A stretch of DNA of 64,000 nucleotides from Mucilaginibacter pedocola. GTDB lineage: Bacteria > Bacteroidota > Bacteroidia > Sphingobacteriales > Sphingobacteriaceae. Positions 15,300 to 23,657 of the stretch are shown one piece after another (the first letter of the stretch is position 1; every line of letters starts with the position of its first letter). The stretch covers positions 42,084-106,083 of the forward strand of contig NZ_MBTF01000011.1 in the NCBI RefSeq assembly GCF_002013915.1, written 5' to 3'. The notes beneath the pieces were generated by a model. That model worked only from the letters and a program-made list of their open reading frames with translations, had not been told where the DNA came from and searched no databases. Made by a program: the position numbers and the translations under genes.

Positions 15300-17720
15300 A
15301 TGAATTTAAATGCATTGGCCGAGAGCCCCTTTCATCTGCAGATCTCTTTCCATATGCTCATTGAGCATTTTGAGGAGGTTGCCGCTACCCAAACCGGGCC
15401 GCGGGCAGAGTACGCTCGGTCGGTACTGAAAGAGATCGAGCCCTACCCCGAACTGCGGGATGGCATTACTAAAAAGGAACAGATCATTAACAACACCGAG
15501 GTGATTAGCCACCTGCTGGAGATATTGTTCCCTGAAGCTTTAACGCATAACGAAATAAAAGCGGTAAGCATACCTTACCAGGATATACTTTTTAATCAAA
15601 CAAAACGCTTCCAAAGCATTCTTTCATCAGCCGGCGATGCCTTCAATATTGCCTTCAGGGATTACAACGAGCACCAATTTTACATCATGGCCTGCTGTAT
15701 CATCCTCGATAGCGAATATGGCACCCATCTTAATTTATCAAAACCGCTGTACTACGATATACCAACAGCTGATGGTATACTGAAACACTACCGCATTTTA
15801 TACAATGCTGACTTTTTGGACCTAAGCCCTACCGATAAAGCGGTAAAGATAACGCCCGAGGATATCGAACTGCTGCGCGATAATTTCGACAACATAGAGC
15901 TTTGGAAAGAGAAATTCCCGGTAGGCAGCTGGAACCTGCGTGGTTTCGGGCTGATATCGCTGTTCGATGCAACAGTAGAAAGCGCCGTATCATCGCTGAA
16001 GGGCACCCTGATAGGCCACAGCGAAATGAACAAGGAAACGCACGATGATATCGAATCGGTATTCCGTTCGATATACAAAATACCCGACCTTAAAGTGGGC
16101 TTCCTGTCGTTCGATGCGGATGAACAAACGTTCTCGTTACCGCCATTTAAGGATAAGATGCGCAGCTTTCTGCTACCCGAGGATGTGGAGGCCGAACTTT
16201 GCTCGGATACGCTGTGCAATAACTCGCTGAACTCGGTAGTGAATGAGGAAGTTTATTACGCTATATCCGATATCGACAAATACATTGCCGAAAACCCGAC
16301 CAGCGTGATGGGCCCGCGTTTTAAAGAGCAGGGTATTAAAAGCCTTATTCTTTCGCCCGTTGTTAAAAACGGGCAGTTGCTGGGTATAATGGAACTGGTA
16401 TCGGGCGTAAAAGGCGAACTGAACAGCATTAACGCCAACCAGTTGGAAGTGGTGATGCCTTTCATTACGGATACCATAGACCGTAAAATGACCGATATGC
16501 AGAACCGCATACAGGCCGTTATACAGGACGAGTATACCAGCATACACCCAAGCGTTTACTGGAAGTTTAAAAAAGAGGTAAAGAAATACCTGCACCTGAA
16601 AGGGCAGCGCCAACGCTACAACCTTAAAGAGATCACCTTTAACAACGTTTACCCGCTATATGGGCAAGTGGATATTAAAGGCTCATCGGAAACGCGCAAC
16701 CGCAGCCTGCAAACCGATCTGGAGAACCAGTTAGAAGGCGCCATTTCGCTGCTGGAAAAACTGGGGGAATCATCGGGCATCGAATCGATAGAGATGGTGG
16801 TGCAAAGGCTTCGCGCTTACGAGATAGAACTTAAAACTGCGCTGAAAGCAGATACCGAGCAACAGATACAGCAGTATCTGGATAACCGCGTGCATCCTAT
16901 ATTGAAGCAAGCGCTTGTTTTAGAAATTAATAATTGCCCCGCCATTGAACGCTACTTTGAGGATGCCGACAAAATGGGCGATTACCACCTGCAGCGCCGC
17001 AAGTATGAAACTACGGTGGCCATTATAAACGAGCGGATGGCCGTAATGCTGGATAAATGGCAGGAAGTTGCACAGGCTGCCTACCCGCACTATTATGAGC
17101 GTTTTAAAACTGATGGCGTTGAGCATAACCTGTACATTGGCCAGCAGATAGCGCCAACGCAGGAGTTTGATATGGACCATGTGCGCAACCTGCGTTTATG
17201 GCAAATACAGGCCTTGTGCGAAATGGAACTGGAGCACCACTTTAACCGCGATATACTCCCCTATCCGCTGGAAGTAACTTCGCTGATACTGGCATTCAGT
17301 GCGCCGCTATCTATACGTTTCAGGATGGACGAGAAACGCTTTGATGTAGATGGTACGTATAACGCCAGGTTCGAGATCGTAAAAAAACGTATAGATAAAG
17401 CCTGCATAAAAGGTACTACAGAACGCATAACTGCCATTGGTAAGCTTACCATAGTGTATACTAACCACGATGAGGAGTTGGAGTATTTAGCCTACATCCA
17501 TTACCTGCAAATGAAAGGCTTGCTGGAGCAGGATATAGAGATGCTTGAGGTAGAAGACCTGCAGGGCATATCGGGCCTAAAAGCCATACGCGTAAAGATA
17601 TTGTACGACAGCAGCCTGCCATCGGGCCAATCTTACACGTACAAAGAACTTTTAGAAGAATTAGACCCGGAAGAATTGCAATATCAAAACGCTAACGAAC
17701 CGAACGCGCCGTTGGCATAG
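15300..17720 (+). CDS. Large GAF-domain protein
   Basis: 806 residues, apparently soluble. Residues of about 230-400 form a GAF-like sensor domain; the late strands show as FKEQGIKSLILSPVVKNGQLLGIMELVSG, followed by a helix that leaves the domain. The C-terminal 400 residues are rich in charged helices and contain no kinase, cyclase or HTH motif that I can see. The gene follows the DACNV gene closely, so the two proteins may form one signalling unit in which both parts sense small molecules. The last 37 bp overlap the end of the convergent pirin gene. Confidence 0.65.
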   Translation: MNLNALAESPFHLQISFHMLIEHFEEVAATQTGPRAEYARSVLKEIEPYPELRDGITKKEQIINNTEVISHLLEILFPEALTHNEIKAVSIPYQDILFNQTKRFQSILSSAGDAFNIAFRDYNEHQFYIMACCIILDSEYGTHLNLSKPLYYDIPTADGILKHYRILYNADFLDLSPTDKAVKITPEDIELLRDNFDNIELWKEKFPVGSWNLRGFGLISLFDATVESAVSSLKGTLIGHSEMNKETHDDIESVFRSIYKIPDLKVGFLSFDADEQTFSLPPFKDKMRSFLLPEDVEAELCSDTLCNNSLNSVVNEEVYYAISDIDKYIAENPTSVMGPRFKEQGIKSLILSPVVKNGQLLGIMELVSGVKGELNSINANQLEVVMPFITDTIDRKMTDMQNRIQAVIQDEYTSIHPSVYWKFKKEVKKYLHLKGQRQRYNLKEITFNNVYPLYGQVDIKGSSETRNRSLQTDLENQLEGAISLLEKLGESSGIESIEMVVQRLRAYEIELKTALKADTEQQIQQYLDNRVHPILKQALVLEINNCPAIERYFEDADKMGDYHLQRRKYETTVAIINERMAVMLDKWQEVAQAAYPHYYERFKTDGVEHNLYIGQQIAPTQEFDMDHVRNLRLWQIQALCEMELEHHFNRDILPYPLEVTSLILAFSAPLSIRFRMDEKRFDVDGTYNARFEIVKKRIDKACIKGTTERITAIGKLTIVYTNHDEELEYLAYIHYLQMKGLLEQDIEMLEVEDLQGISGLKAIRVKILYDSSLPSGQSYTYKELLEELDPEELQYQNANEPNAPLA

Positions 17721-18538
17721 TCGGCCATGGCCTGGTTTATTTCTTCGGCGGTGTTCATCACAAAGTTGTCTTTAGCCGCAACAGGTTCTTCAATCGGCTC
17801 TGCAGATAAAAATAATATTTGAGTATCATCCTCCGCAGTGAGGATGATCTCTTCGTTATCCTTCTCGAAAACGATGAGATTATATTGCGGTATAGTTTCC
17901 TGGTTGATGGAGATGCTGCCTTTGGCAATGTAAAGTAAAGTCCAATAACCTGCTGTGGCATTGAACTGTACGGTTTTGCCCATCCCAATTTCACCAACTA
18001 CGGATATCACCGGGGTAATGCTTTTTATCGGTCCGGTTTTACCATCGAACTCGCCGCTTACCAACCTTAGGTTTACCCCTTCCTGCTCCAAAACCAACGG
18101 CTGCTCCGCCTTACGTGCCGATTGATACGTCGGCTCGCCGAACTTATTTACCGCCGGTACATTTACCCAAAGCTGCAATAATTCCTGCGTACCACCATCG
18201 CGCAAAAGGCGTTCGCTCGGGCCTTCACTGTGCAACAACCCCTTGCCGGCGAACATCCATTGCGCATCCCCAGCCTGTACGATCTCGTTATGCCCGGCAC
18301 TGTCTTTATGGTAACCTTCGCCCTGCAACATAAAAGTAACCGGCGCAAAACCACGGTGCGGATGCGGATGTATACGCAATGTTTGCCCCGGCGCAATTGC
18401 TTTAGGCGGCATGTGGTGCAACACAATAAAAGGATTAGCGAACCTGAAATCCATATGCGGCAAAGGCTGTTTAACGGTTTCTTCCTTAATTATCTGCTTA
18501 TCGCGGCCTAACAGGATGTGTTGGATCTTCTTCTTCAT
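17684..18538 (-). CDS. Pirin family protein
   Basis: 284 residues with the double-cupin pirin fold. The N-terminal metal site is visible in HPHPHRGFAPVTFML (near residues 57-71) with a further His in GKGLLHSEGP near residue 103 and the conserved QELLQLWVNVP block near residue 118. Pirins bind Fe(II); several have quercetinase activity and many are induced by phenolic or oxidative stress. The gene is 304 bp downstream of a Crp/Fnr regulator gene on the same strand, with a Crp/Fnr-like palindrome in the gap. The 3' end overlaps the convergent GAF gene by 37 bp. Confidence 0.92.
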   Translation of the reverse strand: MKKKIQHILLGRDKQIIKEETVKQPLPHMDFRFANPFIVLHHMPPKAIAPGQTLRIHPHPHRGFAPVTFMLQGEGYHKDSAGHNEIVQAGDAQWMFAGKGLLHSEGPSERLLRDGGTQELLQLWVNVPAVNKFGEPTYQSARKAEQPLVLEQEGVNLRLVSGEFDGKTGPIKSITPVISVVGEIGMGKTVQFNATAGYWTLLYIAKGSISINQETIPQYNLIVFEKDNEEIILTAEDDTQILFLSAEPIEEPVAAKDNFVMNTAEEINQAMADYANGAFGSLAF

Positions 18539-18577
18539 GGTTGGAATTGTTTGGTTGGTTATTTCGCGCGGTTATTT

Positions 18578-18835
18578 TTAACCGCAAAGGACGCAAAGAA
18601 AGAAACGCAAAGAGCGCAAAGATTTGAAAGCCCTTTATCATCATATCAAATGTAGCAGGTAATGCATTATGAAAACATAATGTAGATTAAGAAAATCGGC
18701 ATCTTAATGCGTTCTTCCTCAAATGCGATAATGTTAAATAGCTTATTTCTCTTTGCGGCTTAGCATCTTTGCGTGAAAAATCTTTGTGCTCTTTGCGTTA
18801 ATGACGCTGCTAATCTCTGCGCACTTTGCGGTTAA
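18578..18835. repeat. TTAACCGCAAAG palindromic repeat element, copy B
   Basis: 258 bp bounded by the same 12-bp inverted ends as copy A (TTAACCGCAAAG at 18578-18589, CTTTGCGGTTAA at 18824-18835). The arms are rich in GCAAAG/CTTTGC words. It fills nearly all of the gap between the Crp/Fnr and pirin genes and encloses the candidate operator at 18677-18690. Confidence 0.8.
18677..18690 (-). promoter_or_regulatory. Crp/Fnr-like operator candidate upstream of pirin
   Basis: ATAATGTAGATTAA differs by one base from the perfect palindrome TTAATGTAGATTAA upstream of the MhqO-like gene. It lies about 140 bp before the pirin start, next to a Crp/Fnr regulator gene. It falls inside a repeat element, so the match could be repeat-borne. 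Confidence 0.4.
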
Positions 18836-18842
18836 ATCACCA

Positions 18843-19430
18843 TTACGGCTTATCCAACACCACGGTATTCAACATCTTACTCAAAAACTCGGGCGTTACG
18901 CCTATGTATGATGCTACTTGCTTTTGGGGTAGCGAAAGGATGAGCGACGGGTACAGCGTACAGAAATTAAGGTAACGCTCTTTGGCGCTGAGTATCATGT
19001 TATCTATCTGCCGGTGCTGGTAGGTGGCCATGGCGTTTTCGGCAAGCATACGGCTAAAGCGTTCGAACTTGGGGTATTTTTGTTGCAGGGCATCCATATC
19101 CGGTTTCAGGATGTAGAAGAGTTCGGTTTCTTCAATGGCATCAATGTTCAGACGGGCGGGTTCGCGGGTGAGCATGCTGCGCATGTCTACTATCCACCAG
19201 CCCACGGGAGCGAACTGCAGCACGTGTTCGGTGCCGTTCTTGTCCACCGCATAGCTGCGCAGGCAGCCGTTGAATACAAAGGATATTTTAGTGTTAATAT
19301 CGCCGGCCTCCAGCAAGTATTGTTTGCGTTTTACTTTTTTATAGTGCAGGAAGGAGGTGAAGTATATCTCTTCCTCCTCGGTAAGGGTAACGTATTTGGC
19401 GATGTTGTTGAGGATGGGCGTGTATTCCAT
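18843..19430 (-). CDS. Crp/Fnr family transcriptional regulator
   Basis: 195 residues. The N-terminal half is a cyclic-nucleotide-binding-like beta roll (KRKQYLLEAGDINTKISFVFNGCLRSYAV), and the C-terminal part contains a helix-turn-helix with LPQKQVASYIGVTPEFLSKML, the recognition-helix region of the Bacteroidota Crp-like group. There are no Cys clusters for an FNR iron-sulphur site. It probably controls nearby genes; the pirin gene downstream and the MhqO/MhqD pair with matching palindromes are the best candidate targets. Confidence 0.88.
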   Translation of the reverse strand: MEYTPILNNIAKYVTLTEEEEIYFTSFLHYKKVKRKQYLLEAGDINTKISFVFNGCLRSYAVDKNGTEHVLQFAPVGWWIVDMRSMLTREPARLNIDAIEETELFYILKPDMDALQQKYPKFERFSRMLAENAMATYQHRQIDNMILSAKERYLNFCTLYPSLILSLPQKQVASYIGVTPEFLSKMLNTVVLDKP

Positions 19431-19485
19431 AGATTGGGCAAAAATAAATACTCTGGAGGTAAAAGTGGTTACCTATGTGGCTATT

Positions 19486-19683
19486 TAACCGCGGAGGCCG
19501 CAGAGGTTACGCGGAGGTTCGCAGAGAGCCTTGCATAATGGCTAAAGAGTTTTTGAGAGTGGCAATAATTTTATGTTTGATCCCTGATCTTCTCTCTTAG
19601 CGGCTTGCGCCTTTGCGTGATAAAACTAACCATAATATAAGCTCCGCGAACCTCCGCGTAAACTCCGTGTTCTCTGTGGTTAA
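19486..19683. repeat. TTAACCGC palindromic repeat element, copy C (diverged)
   Basis: 198 bp from TTAACCGCGGAGG to CTGTGGTTAA. The internal words are GCGGAGG/CCTCCGCG rather than GCAAAG, so it is a sister subfamily of copies A and B. Eleven bases just before the left end (TGTGGCTATTT) are shared with copy A. It lies in the 349-bp gap between the Crp/Fnr gene and the MarR gene, where I see nothing else. Confidence 0.7.
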
Positions 19684-19779
19684 ATTAACCGCCATACAAA
19701 GCCCTCGCAAAAACACAAAAGCCATGAGAAATATCCCACGGCCTTTGTGCTCTTATAATCACTCCTAATTATAATGTTC

Positions 19780-20253
19780 TTACACGGGCTGCCCGGCGCA
19801 GTTATATTCCTCGTGGAATTTTACCAGTTTCAGCATTACATCAATGGCAGCTTCGTAGTTTTTTACGCCTACTACCTTTTTGTACTCGTTCTCCAGGTTC
19901 TCTACCTGGTTTTTGAGATGCTGGTAAAATTTTTCGCCCTGCGGGGTGAGGTACAACATTGATGCGCGGGCATCATCGGGGCTTTTCTCGCTGCGCACCA
20001 TATTGGTGGCTTCCAGTTCTTTCACAATTTTGCTTGCTGCCTGCTTGCTTACGTTCATTTTGGCGGCCAATGCGTTGTTGGTAATGCCCGATGTGCCAAT
20101 GCTCATAAAAAATGGGATATGTGCATTATTAAAATCGGGGTTATCCATGCGGCAGAGCTTTTTCATGCTCCACTCGTCTATCGAGCGCTTTAGCAAATAA
20201 ACCAGTTTACAGGTTATCCTCTTCGAATCTTCAATTGTGCTGACCTCTGACAT
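19780..20253 (-). CDS. MarR family transcriptional regulator
   Basis: 157 residues with the winged-helix MarR fold: GITNNALAAKMNVSKQAASKIVKELEA gives the helix-turn-helix, followed by the wing with SPDDARASMLYLTPQGEKF. It is the last gene of a three-gene unit (99-aa protein, DUF5686 protein, MarR), 44 bp after the DUF5686 stop. A 15+15 bp palindrome overlapping the operon promoter is a likely binding site for this protein, making it an autorepressor. Confidence 0.92.
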   Translation of the reverse strand: MSEVSTIEDSKRITCKLVYLLKRSIDEWSMKKLCRMDNPDFNNAHIPFFMSIGTSGITNNALAAKMNVSKQAASKIVKELEATNMVRSEKSPDDARASMLYLTPQGEKFYQHLKNQVENLENEYKKVVGVKNYEAAIDVMLKLVKFHEEYNCAGQPV

Positions 20254-20297
20254 GATATATTAACGATTAAGCTTGTAACTGGTTTAACGAATTTACA

Positions 20298-22859
20298 TTA
20301 AAAATCGAACTTAACAAATGCGCGCACGCCGTATTTAGATACACCCGGGTTATCCAAATAAGTAAAACGTTTAACTAAATCTATACGTAACAACTTGAAT
20401 ATGTTGCCCACGGCAACGCTACCCTCAATGTACGGGGTAGAACCCAAAGCGTAAGTACCACCGTTAGCACCCGAAGGGAAACGCAGCAGGTTGGCATTGT
20501 TAAGCGGGTTATTCTCGTCGCGCACGCCACCCCAAAGGGCCTTAAAGTCGATTATCTCGCGCAGCTTCAACCTCTTCAACAAAGGCACACGGTTGAACAG
20601 GAAGCCGTTGAAGTTATGATCGATAGTGATGCTGGCGTAGTGGTCGCTCACAAACTCCTGGAAGTTCATTAAGTTATAAGAGTACAACTGGAACGCATAA
20701 GTTTGGTTAGCGTGGTGAATATCCAGCAACGGGAACGGCACCTGGCCAAACAGGTAACCACCTTCAGTACTTACATCCGTAAAGCCAAATTGCGACAGGT
20801 AGAAACGTTTGCTGATACCTGCTGTTAAGTTTTGATAGTTATAATCGCCACCTGCCAGGCCTTTAATACCCTGTGCATAGCTTAAAGTAAATATAGGGTA
20901 CCTATCAGGTATAGGTGTGCGGTAAAGCTTACCCTGGTAAAATTTCTCATGCGGAGCCCAACGGATAGATGCCGAAAGCTCTGTAGTGTGGATAGTACCT
21001 ACATCGTTCAGGGTGCCATTTGGCAGCAATTGCTCAAATTTTAAAGCGCCGGCAGCATTTTGGTTCCATTTTTTGAAACCGATGGTATACGACAAGTGGT
21101 TTTCAAATTCGTGTACATAATCGAAACGGAAGATATCGTTATACAACCAAATATCGTTAGCGCCACGTTTGAACGATAACAGGAAGTTACTTTCCTGAAC
21201 GAACTGCAGCTCCTGGCCCGGCACCTTAGTATCATGCTGGAAGCTGGCGCGGATATAGTTCTGCGGGAACGAGTAGATAGATTTATTGTTGAGCGAGTAA
21301 GTACTGCTTAAAAAGTATTTCCACTCTTTATCCTTGGTACCGTAAGCGCCATAAGTTTCAAAGTAATAGCGTTTGCTCAGTTGCGGGGTGCTGCGGCCAC
21401 CTAAGCGCAGGCGCAGGCCTTCAACCGGGTTAAAGCTGTAAAAGGTATTTGCAGGGCCAACTTCAAAGGTGCCGTAGTTTTTGTAACCGGCAAGCACCAG
21501 TGTAGCAATATCCATTGTTTTTTTGAACGATGGGATAGTTTGCAGGCTATCGATGTTTTTGTAGATAGCGGCAGATGATGCATCCAGTGTATCGGGGCGG
21601 CTCATCAGCCAATATTGGTCGTCTTTATCGCCGGCGTTAGCAACTACTACCTGCTCGGGGCCTTTGTAAGTAGCATCGGTACGGGGCGAATTCACTACAA
21701 AGTTATTGATGGTAACCAAACGCTCGCCGTATACACCGCCTCCTTTATTTTTGTTGATACCAAAATCTATCTTCAGGTCGCTTTGGCTCAAGTGGTATTT
21801 ACCATCGGCATTTTTCTCGAAAGCCAGTTTAGCCTGCATCTGCCTTACAAAGTTAAGGTTGATGTTTTTGTTAACGGTAAGATCCGCAGCTTGCACGGCG
21901 TAGTTGCCGTCCATAGTAATGTAAATGCGGCCCTCGAACAGCATCCCGTTGGTATTGCGCGGCGTAAAGCTCAACTCTATCAGGTTAGGCTGCTGATCCT
22001 TCAGCGTATCGGTGATGAAGAATTTGTAGAAATCGGGCGAGTGATCCGCGATAGGGCTAAGCAATTGGTTGCTCAGTAAAGATACGTTATTATCATAGAT
22101 ATTAATATCCTGGTACATACGGTTAAAGTATGTAGTTAAGCCCTGGTTATCTACAAAGCTTTCATCGTACTTCACCTGCTTGTTGGCAGATATGATCTGC
22201 TTTTTAGCATAAGGCGATTTACGGAAATAGTTATCAGATAATTTTTCTTCCTGGTAAAGCGGCAATAAAGTTTTACCACCTATCAGCGTCGAATCCTGCT
22301 CTTTAAATAAGAACTGGTAGTTTTTGAAGATACGTTTGTTTTTGAATTTCTCGCTCAGGTTACTCAGCGAAAAGCTCATGCGCTCGTATTGTTTATACTC
22401 GGCAAAGTTGTAGTTCTCTAACTGGTTTTCCTTTTTATGAGCAATAACCTTGCGGATAAGCTCCACAGCGGGGTTATCTTTATTGGTATATTTCTTTTTC
22501 TTGCCGGCCCTTACGGTTACTTCGCCAAGCGAGTGGTTATCTTCTACAAGGGCAATGTTCACTTCGTTCTCTTTACCGGCCTCAATAGTGCGGGTAGCGG
22601 TTTTGAAGCCAACAAAGGTTACCTGTATTTTGGTGTAGTTGCCGGTGGTGCTAATGCTGTATTTACCCTGCATGTTGGTGCCGCCGCCAATAGTGCTATT
22701 GGCAAAAGTTACGGTAACATAAGGCATGGGCTGGTGTGTTTTGGCATCGGTAACGGTACCGCGTACCACCGTGGTTTGAGCCTTGGCGGTAAATACTGCA
22801 AACACAAGCAGTAATGTTATGAAGCTTTTAAATAAAAGCGAGGAGTGAGCGCGTTTCAT
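20298..22859 (-). CDS. DUF5686 family outer-membrane protein with carboxypeptidase-like regulatory domain
   Basis: 853 residues. A signal peptide ends near residue 28 (TAKA-Q). Residues 30-115 form a carboxypeptidase-regulatory-like beta sandwich (VRGTVTDAKTHQPMPYVTVTF; GKYSIST), common at the N-terminus of Bacteroidota outer-membrane proteins. The remainder matches DUF5686: a periplasmic part and then beta-barrel strands ending in AFVKFDF, a typical barrel C-terminus. No TonB box or plug is seen. The function is unknown; barrel assembly or envelope-stress roles are possible. It is the middle gene of the MarR-containing operon. Confidence 0.85.
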   Translation of the reverse strand: MKRAHSSLLFKSFITLLLVFAVFTAKAQTTVVRGTVTDAKTHQPMPYVTVTFANSTIGGGTNMQGKYSISTTGNYTKIQVTFVGFKTATRTIEAGKENEVNIALVEDNHSLGEVTVRAGKKKKYTNKDNPAVELIRKVIAHKKENQLENYNFAEYKQYERMSFSLSNLSEKFKNKRIFKNYQFLFKEQDSTLIGGKTLLPLYQEEKLSDNYFRKSPYAKKQIISANKQVKYDESFVDNQGLTTYFNRMYQDINIYDNNVSLLSNQLLSPIADHSPDFYKFFITDTLKDQQPNLIELSFTPRNTNGMLFEGRIYITMDGNYAVQAADLTVNKNINLNFVRQMQAKLAFEKNADGKYHLSQSDLKIDFGINKNKGGGVYGERLVTINNFVVNSPRTDATYKGPEQVVVANAGDKDDQYWLMSRPDTLDASSAAIYKNIDSLQTIPSFKKTMDIATLVLAGYKNYGTFEVGPANTFYSFNPVEGLRLRLGGRSTPQLSKRYYFETYGAYGTKDKEWKYFLSSTYSLNNKSIYSFPQNYIRASFQHDTKVPGQELQFVQESNFLLSFKRGANDIWLYNDIFRFDYVHEFENHLSYTIGFKKWNQNAAGALKFEQLLPNGTLNDVGTIHTTELSASIRWAPHEKFYQGKLYRTPIPDRYPIFTLSYAQGIKGLAGGDYNYQNLTAGISKRFYLSQFGFTDVSTEGGYLFGQVPFPLLDIHHANQTYAFQLYSYNLMNFQEFVSDHYASITIDHNFNGFLFNRVPLLKRLKLREIIDFKALWGGVRDENNPLNNANLLRFPSGANGGTYALGSTPYIEGSVAVGNIFKLLRIDLVKRFTYLDNPGVSKYGVRAFVKFDF

Positions 22860-22873
22860 TTTTGTTGAGTGAT

Positions 22874-23173
22874 TTAAGAATGAGATAAGGTAGCTGTACT
22901 ATTATAATGGAAGCGCTTTTGGGCCATTTGCTTACCCGCAGCACTGTATTTGCTAATTAATTTTTTCATGCCGTTGCCAGATGTTTGTACCAGGCTGCGG
23001 GCAGTAAGGGTTAAAAACTCTACGTTGATATCCATACCATTCAGGCTCTGCTTTATACCCTCGCCCAGTGCCTCCACCATGTATTTGGCAGATGCTTTAA
23101 ACAGCGCGTTGTTGTTGCCCCTGTTGTTGGCAGTGGCGGTGTTATTTTGTGGGTATGTAGATGCAGTTTCCAT
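22874..23173 (-). CDS. Small protein of unknown function, first gene of the MarR operon
   Basis: 99 residues, no signal peptide or membrane helix. The N-terminus is Asn/Thr-rich and disordered looking; the middle (ALFKASAKYMVEALGEGIKQ; VEFLTLTARSLVQTSG) suggests two or three amphipathic helices. I do not recognise the family. It lies 14 bp upstream of the DUF5686 gene and directly behind the operator-promoter at 23193-23234, so it is probably the most strongly expressed gene of the unit. Confidence 0.6.
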   Translation of the reverse strand: METASTYPQNNTATANNRGNNNALFKASAKYMVEALGEGIKQSLNGMDINVEFLTLTARSLVQTSGNGMKKLISKYSAAGKQMAQKRFHYNSTATLSHS

Positions 23174-23192
23174 GACTTGATAAATGATGATA

Positions 23193-23234
23193 CAAAGGTA
23201 AACTTAGTTGACCATATTAGTCAACTAAGTTTAC
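23193..23234 (-). promoter_or_regulatory. Promoter overlapped by a 15-bp perfect inverted repeat (MarR operator candidate)
   Basis: GTAAACTTAGTTGAC at 23198-23212 and GTCAACTAAGTTTAC at 23220-23234 are perfect inverted repeats around a 7-base spacer. On the minus strand the -7 element TACCTTTG (23193-23200, consensus TAnnTTTG) directly follows and overlaps the palindrome, and a TTG suitable as -33 element lies 21 bp upstream within the far arm. The 99-aa gene starts about 20 bp downstream. Confidence 0.75.
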
Positions 23235-23595
23235 GATTATTTTGGCTTTTGGTGTGTTTGTGACACTGTTATGAATTTTGTATGCATTCTGAATATGTAG
23301 ATGTATAGGGTGTGAGACGACCGAGCCCAAAAAACATTTCATAAATAGTGTGCAAATGACACTAAGATTACACTTAGCGCCTGCGAAATGCACTTTCACA
23401 ACGAGGAGTTTTTTATAGTTCGATGCTTTCACACTACTGTATATACTCATGATGCCATACAAAACACCAAATGCGCGCCATTACATCAGCATGCTGAAAT
23501 ACAGGCAATTAAATAATAACCAGCAGATCCACCGAAACGATATTTCGTTATTTACCGAAAAAGCTTCGTTAATGCCATTCTTGTGCAGCGCATCA
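23235..23595. other. Intergenic stretch without supported genes
   Basis: Between the MarR-operon promoter and the terminator of the collar operon. Short open frames exist on both strands but have no ribosome-binding context, domain pattern or conserved look. I see nothing else in it. Confidence 0.5.
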
Positions 23596-23633
23596 ATAAA
23601 AACAAAAGCCCCGCTGCGCAAGCACAACGGGGC
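23595..23633 (-). terminator. Strong intrinsic terminator of the eight-gene collar/DUF6603 block
   Basis: On the minus strand GCCCCG pairs with CGGGGC (23628-23633 with 23608-23613), the stem extends inward through G-U wobbles, and a T-rich tract (TTTTGTTTTTATT) follows. It lies 25 bp after the stop of the last collar gene. Confidence 0.85.
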
Positions 23634-23657
23634 GGGTAATTAGGGGGAGAGGGGATA

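Noticed and set aside
23449..23643. Small plus-strand gene of 64 codons
   Set aside because: It crosses the terminator hairpin, has no ribosome-binding context and no recognisable pattern.
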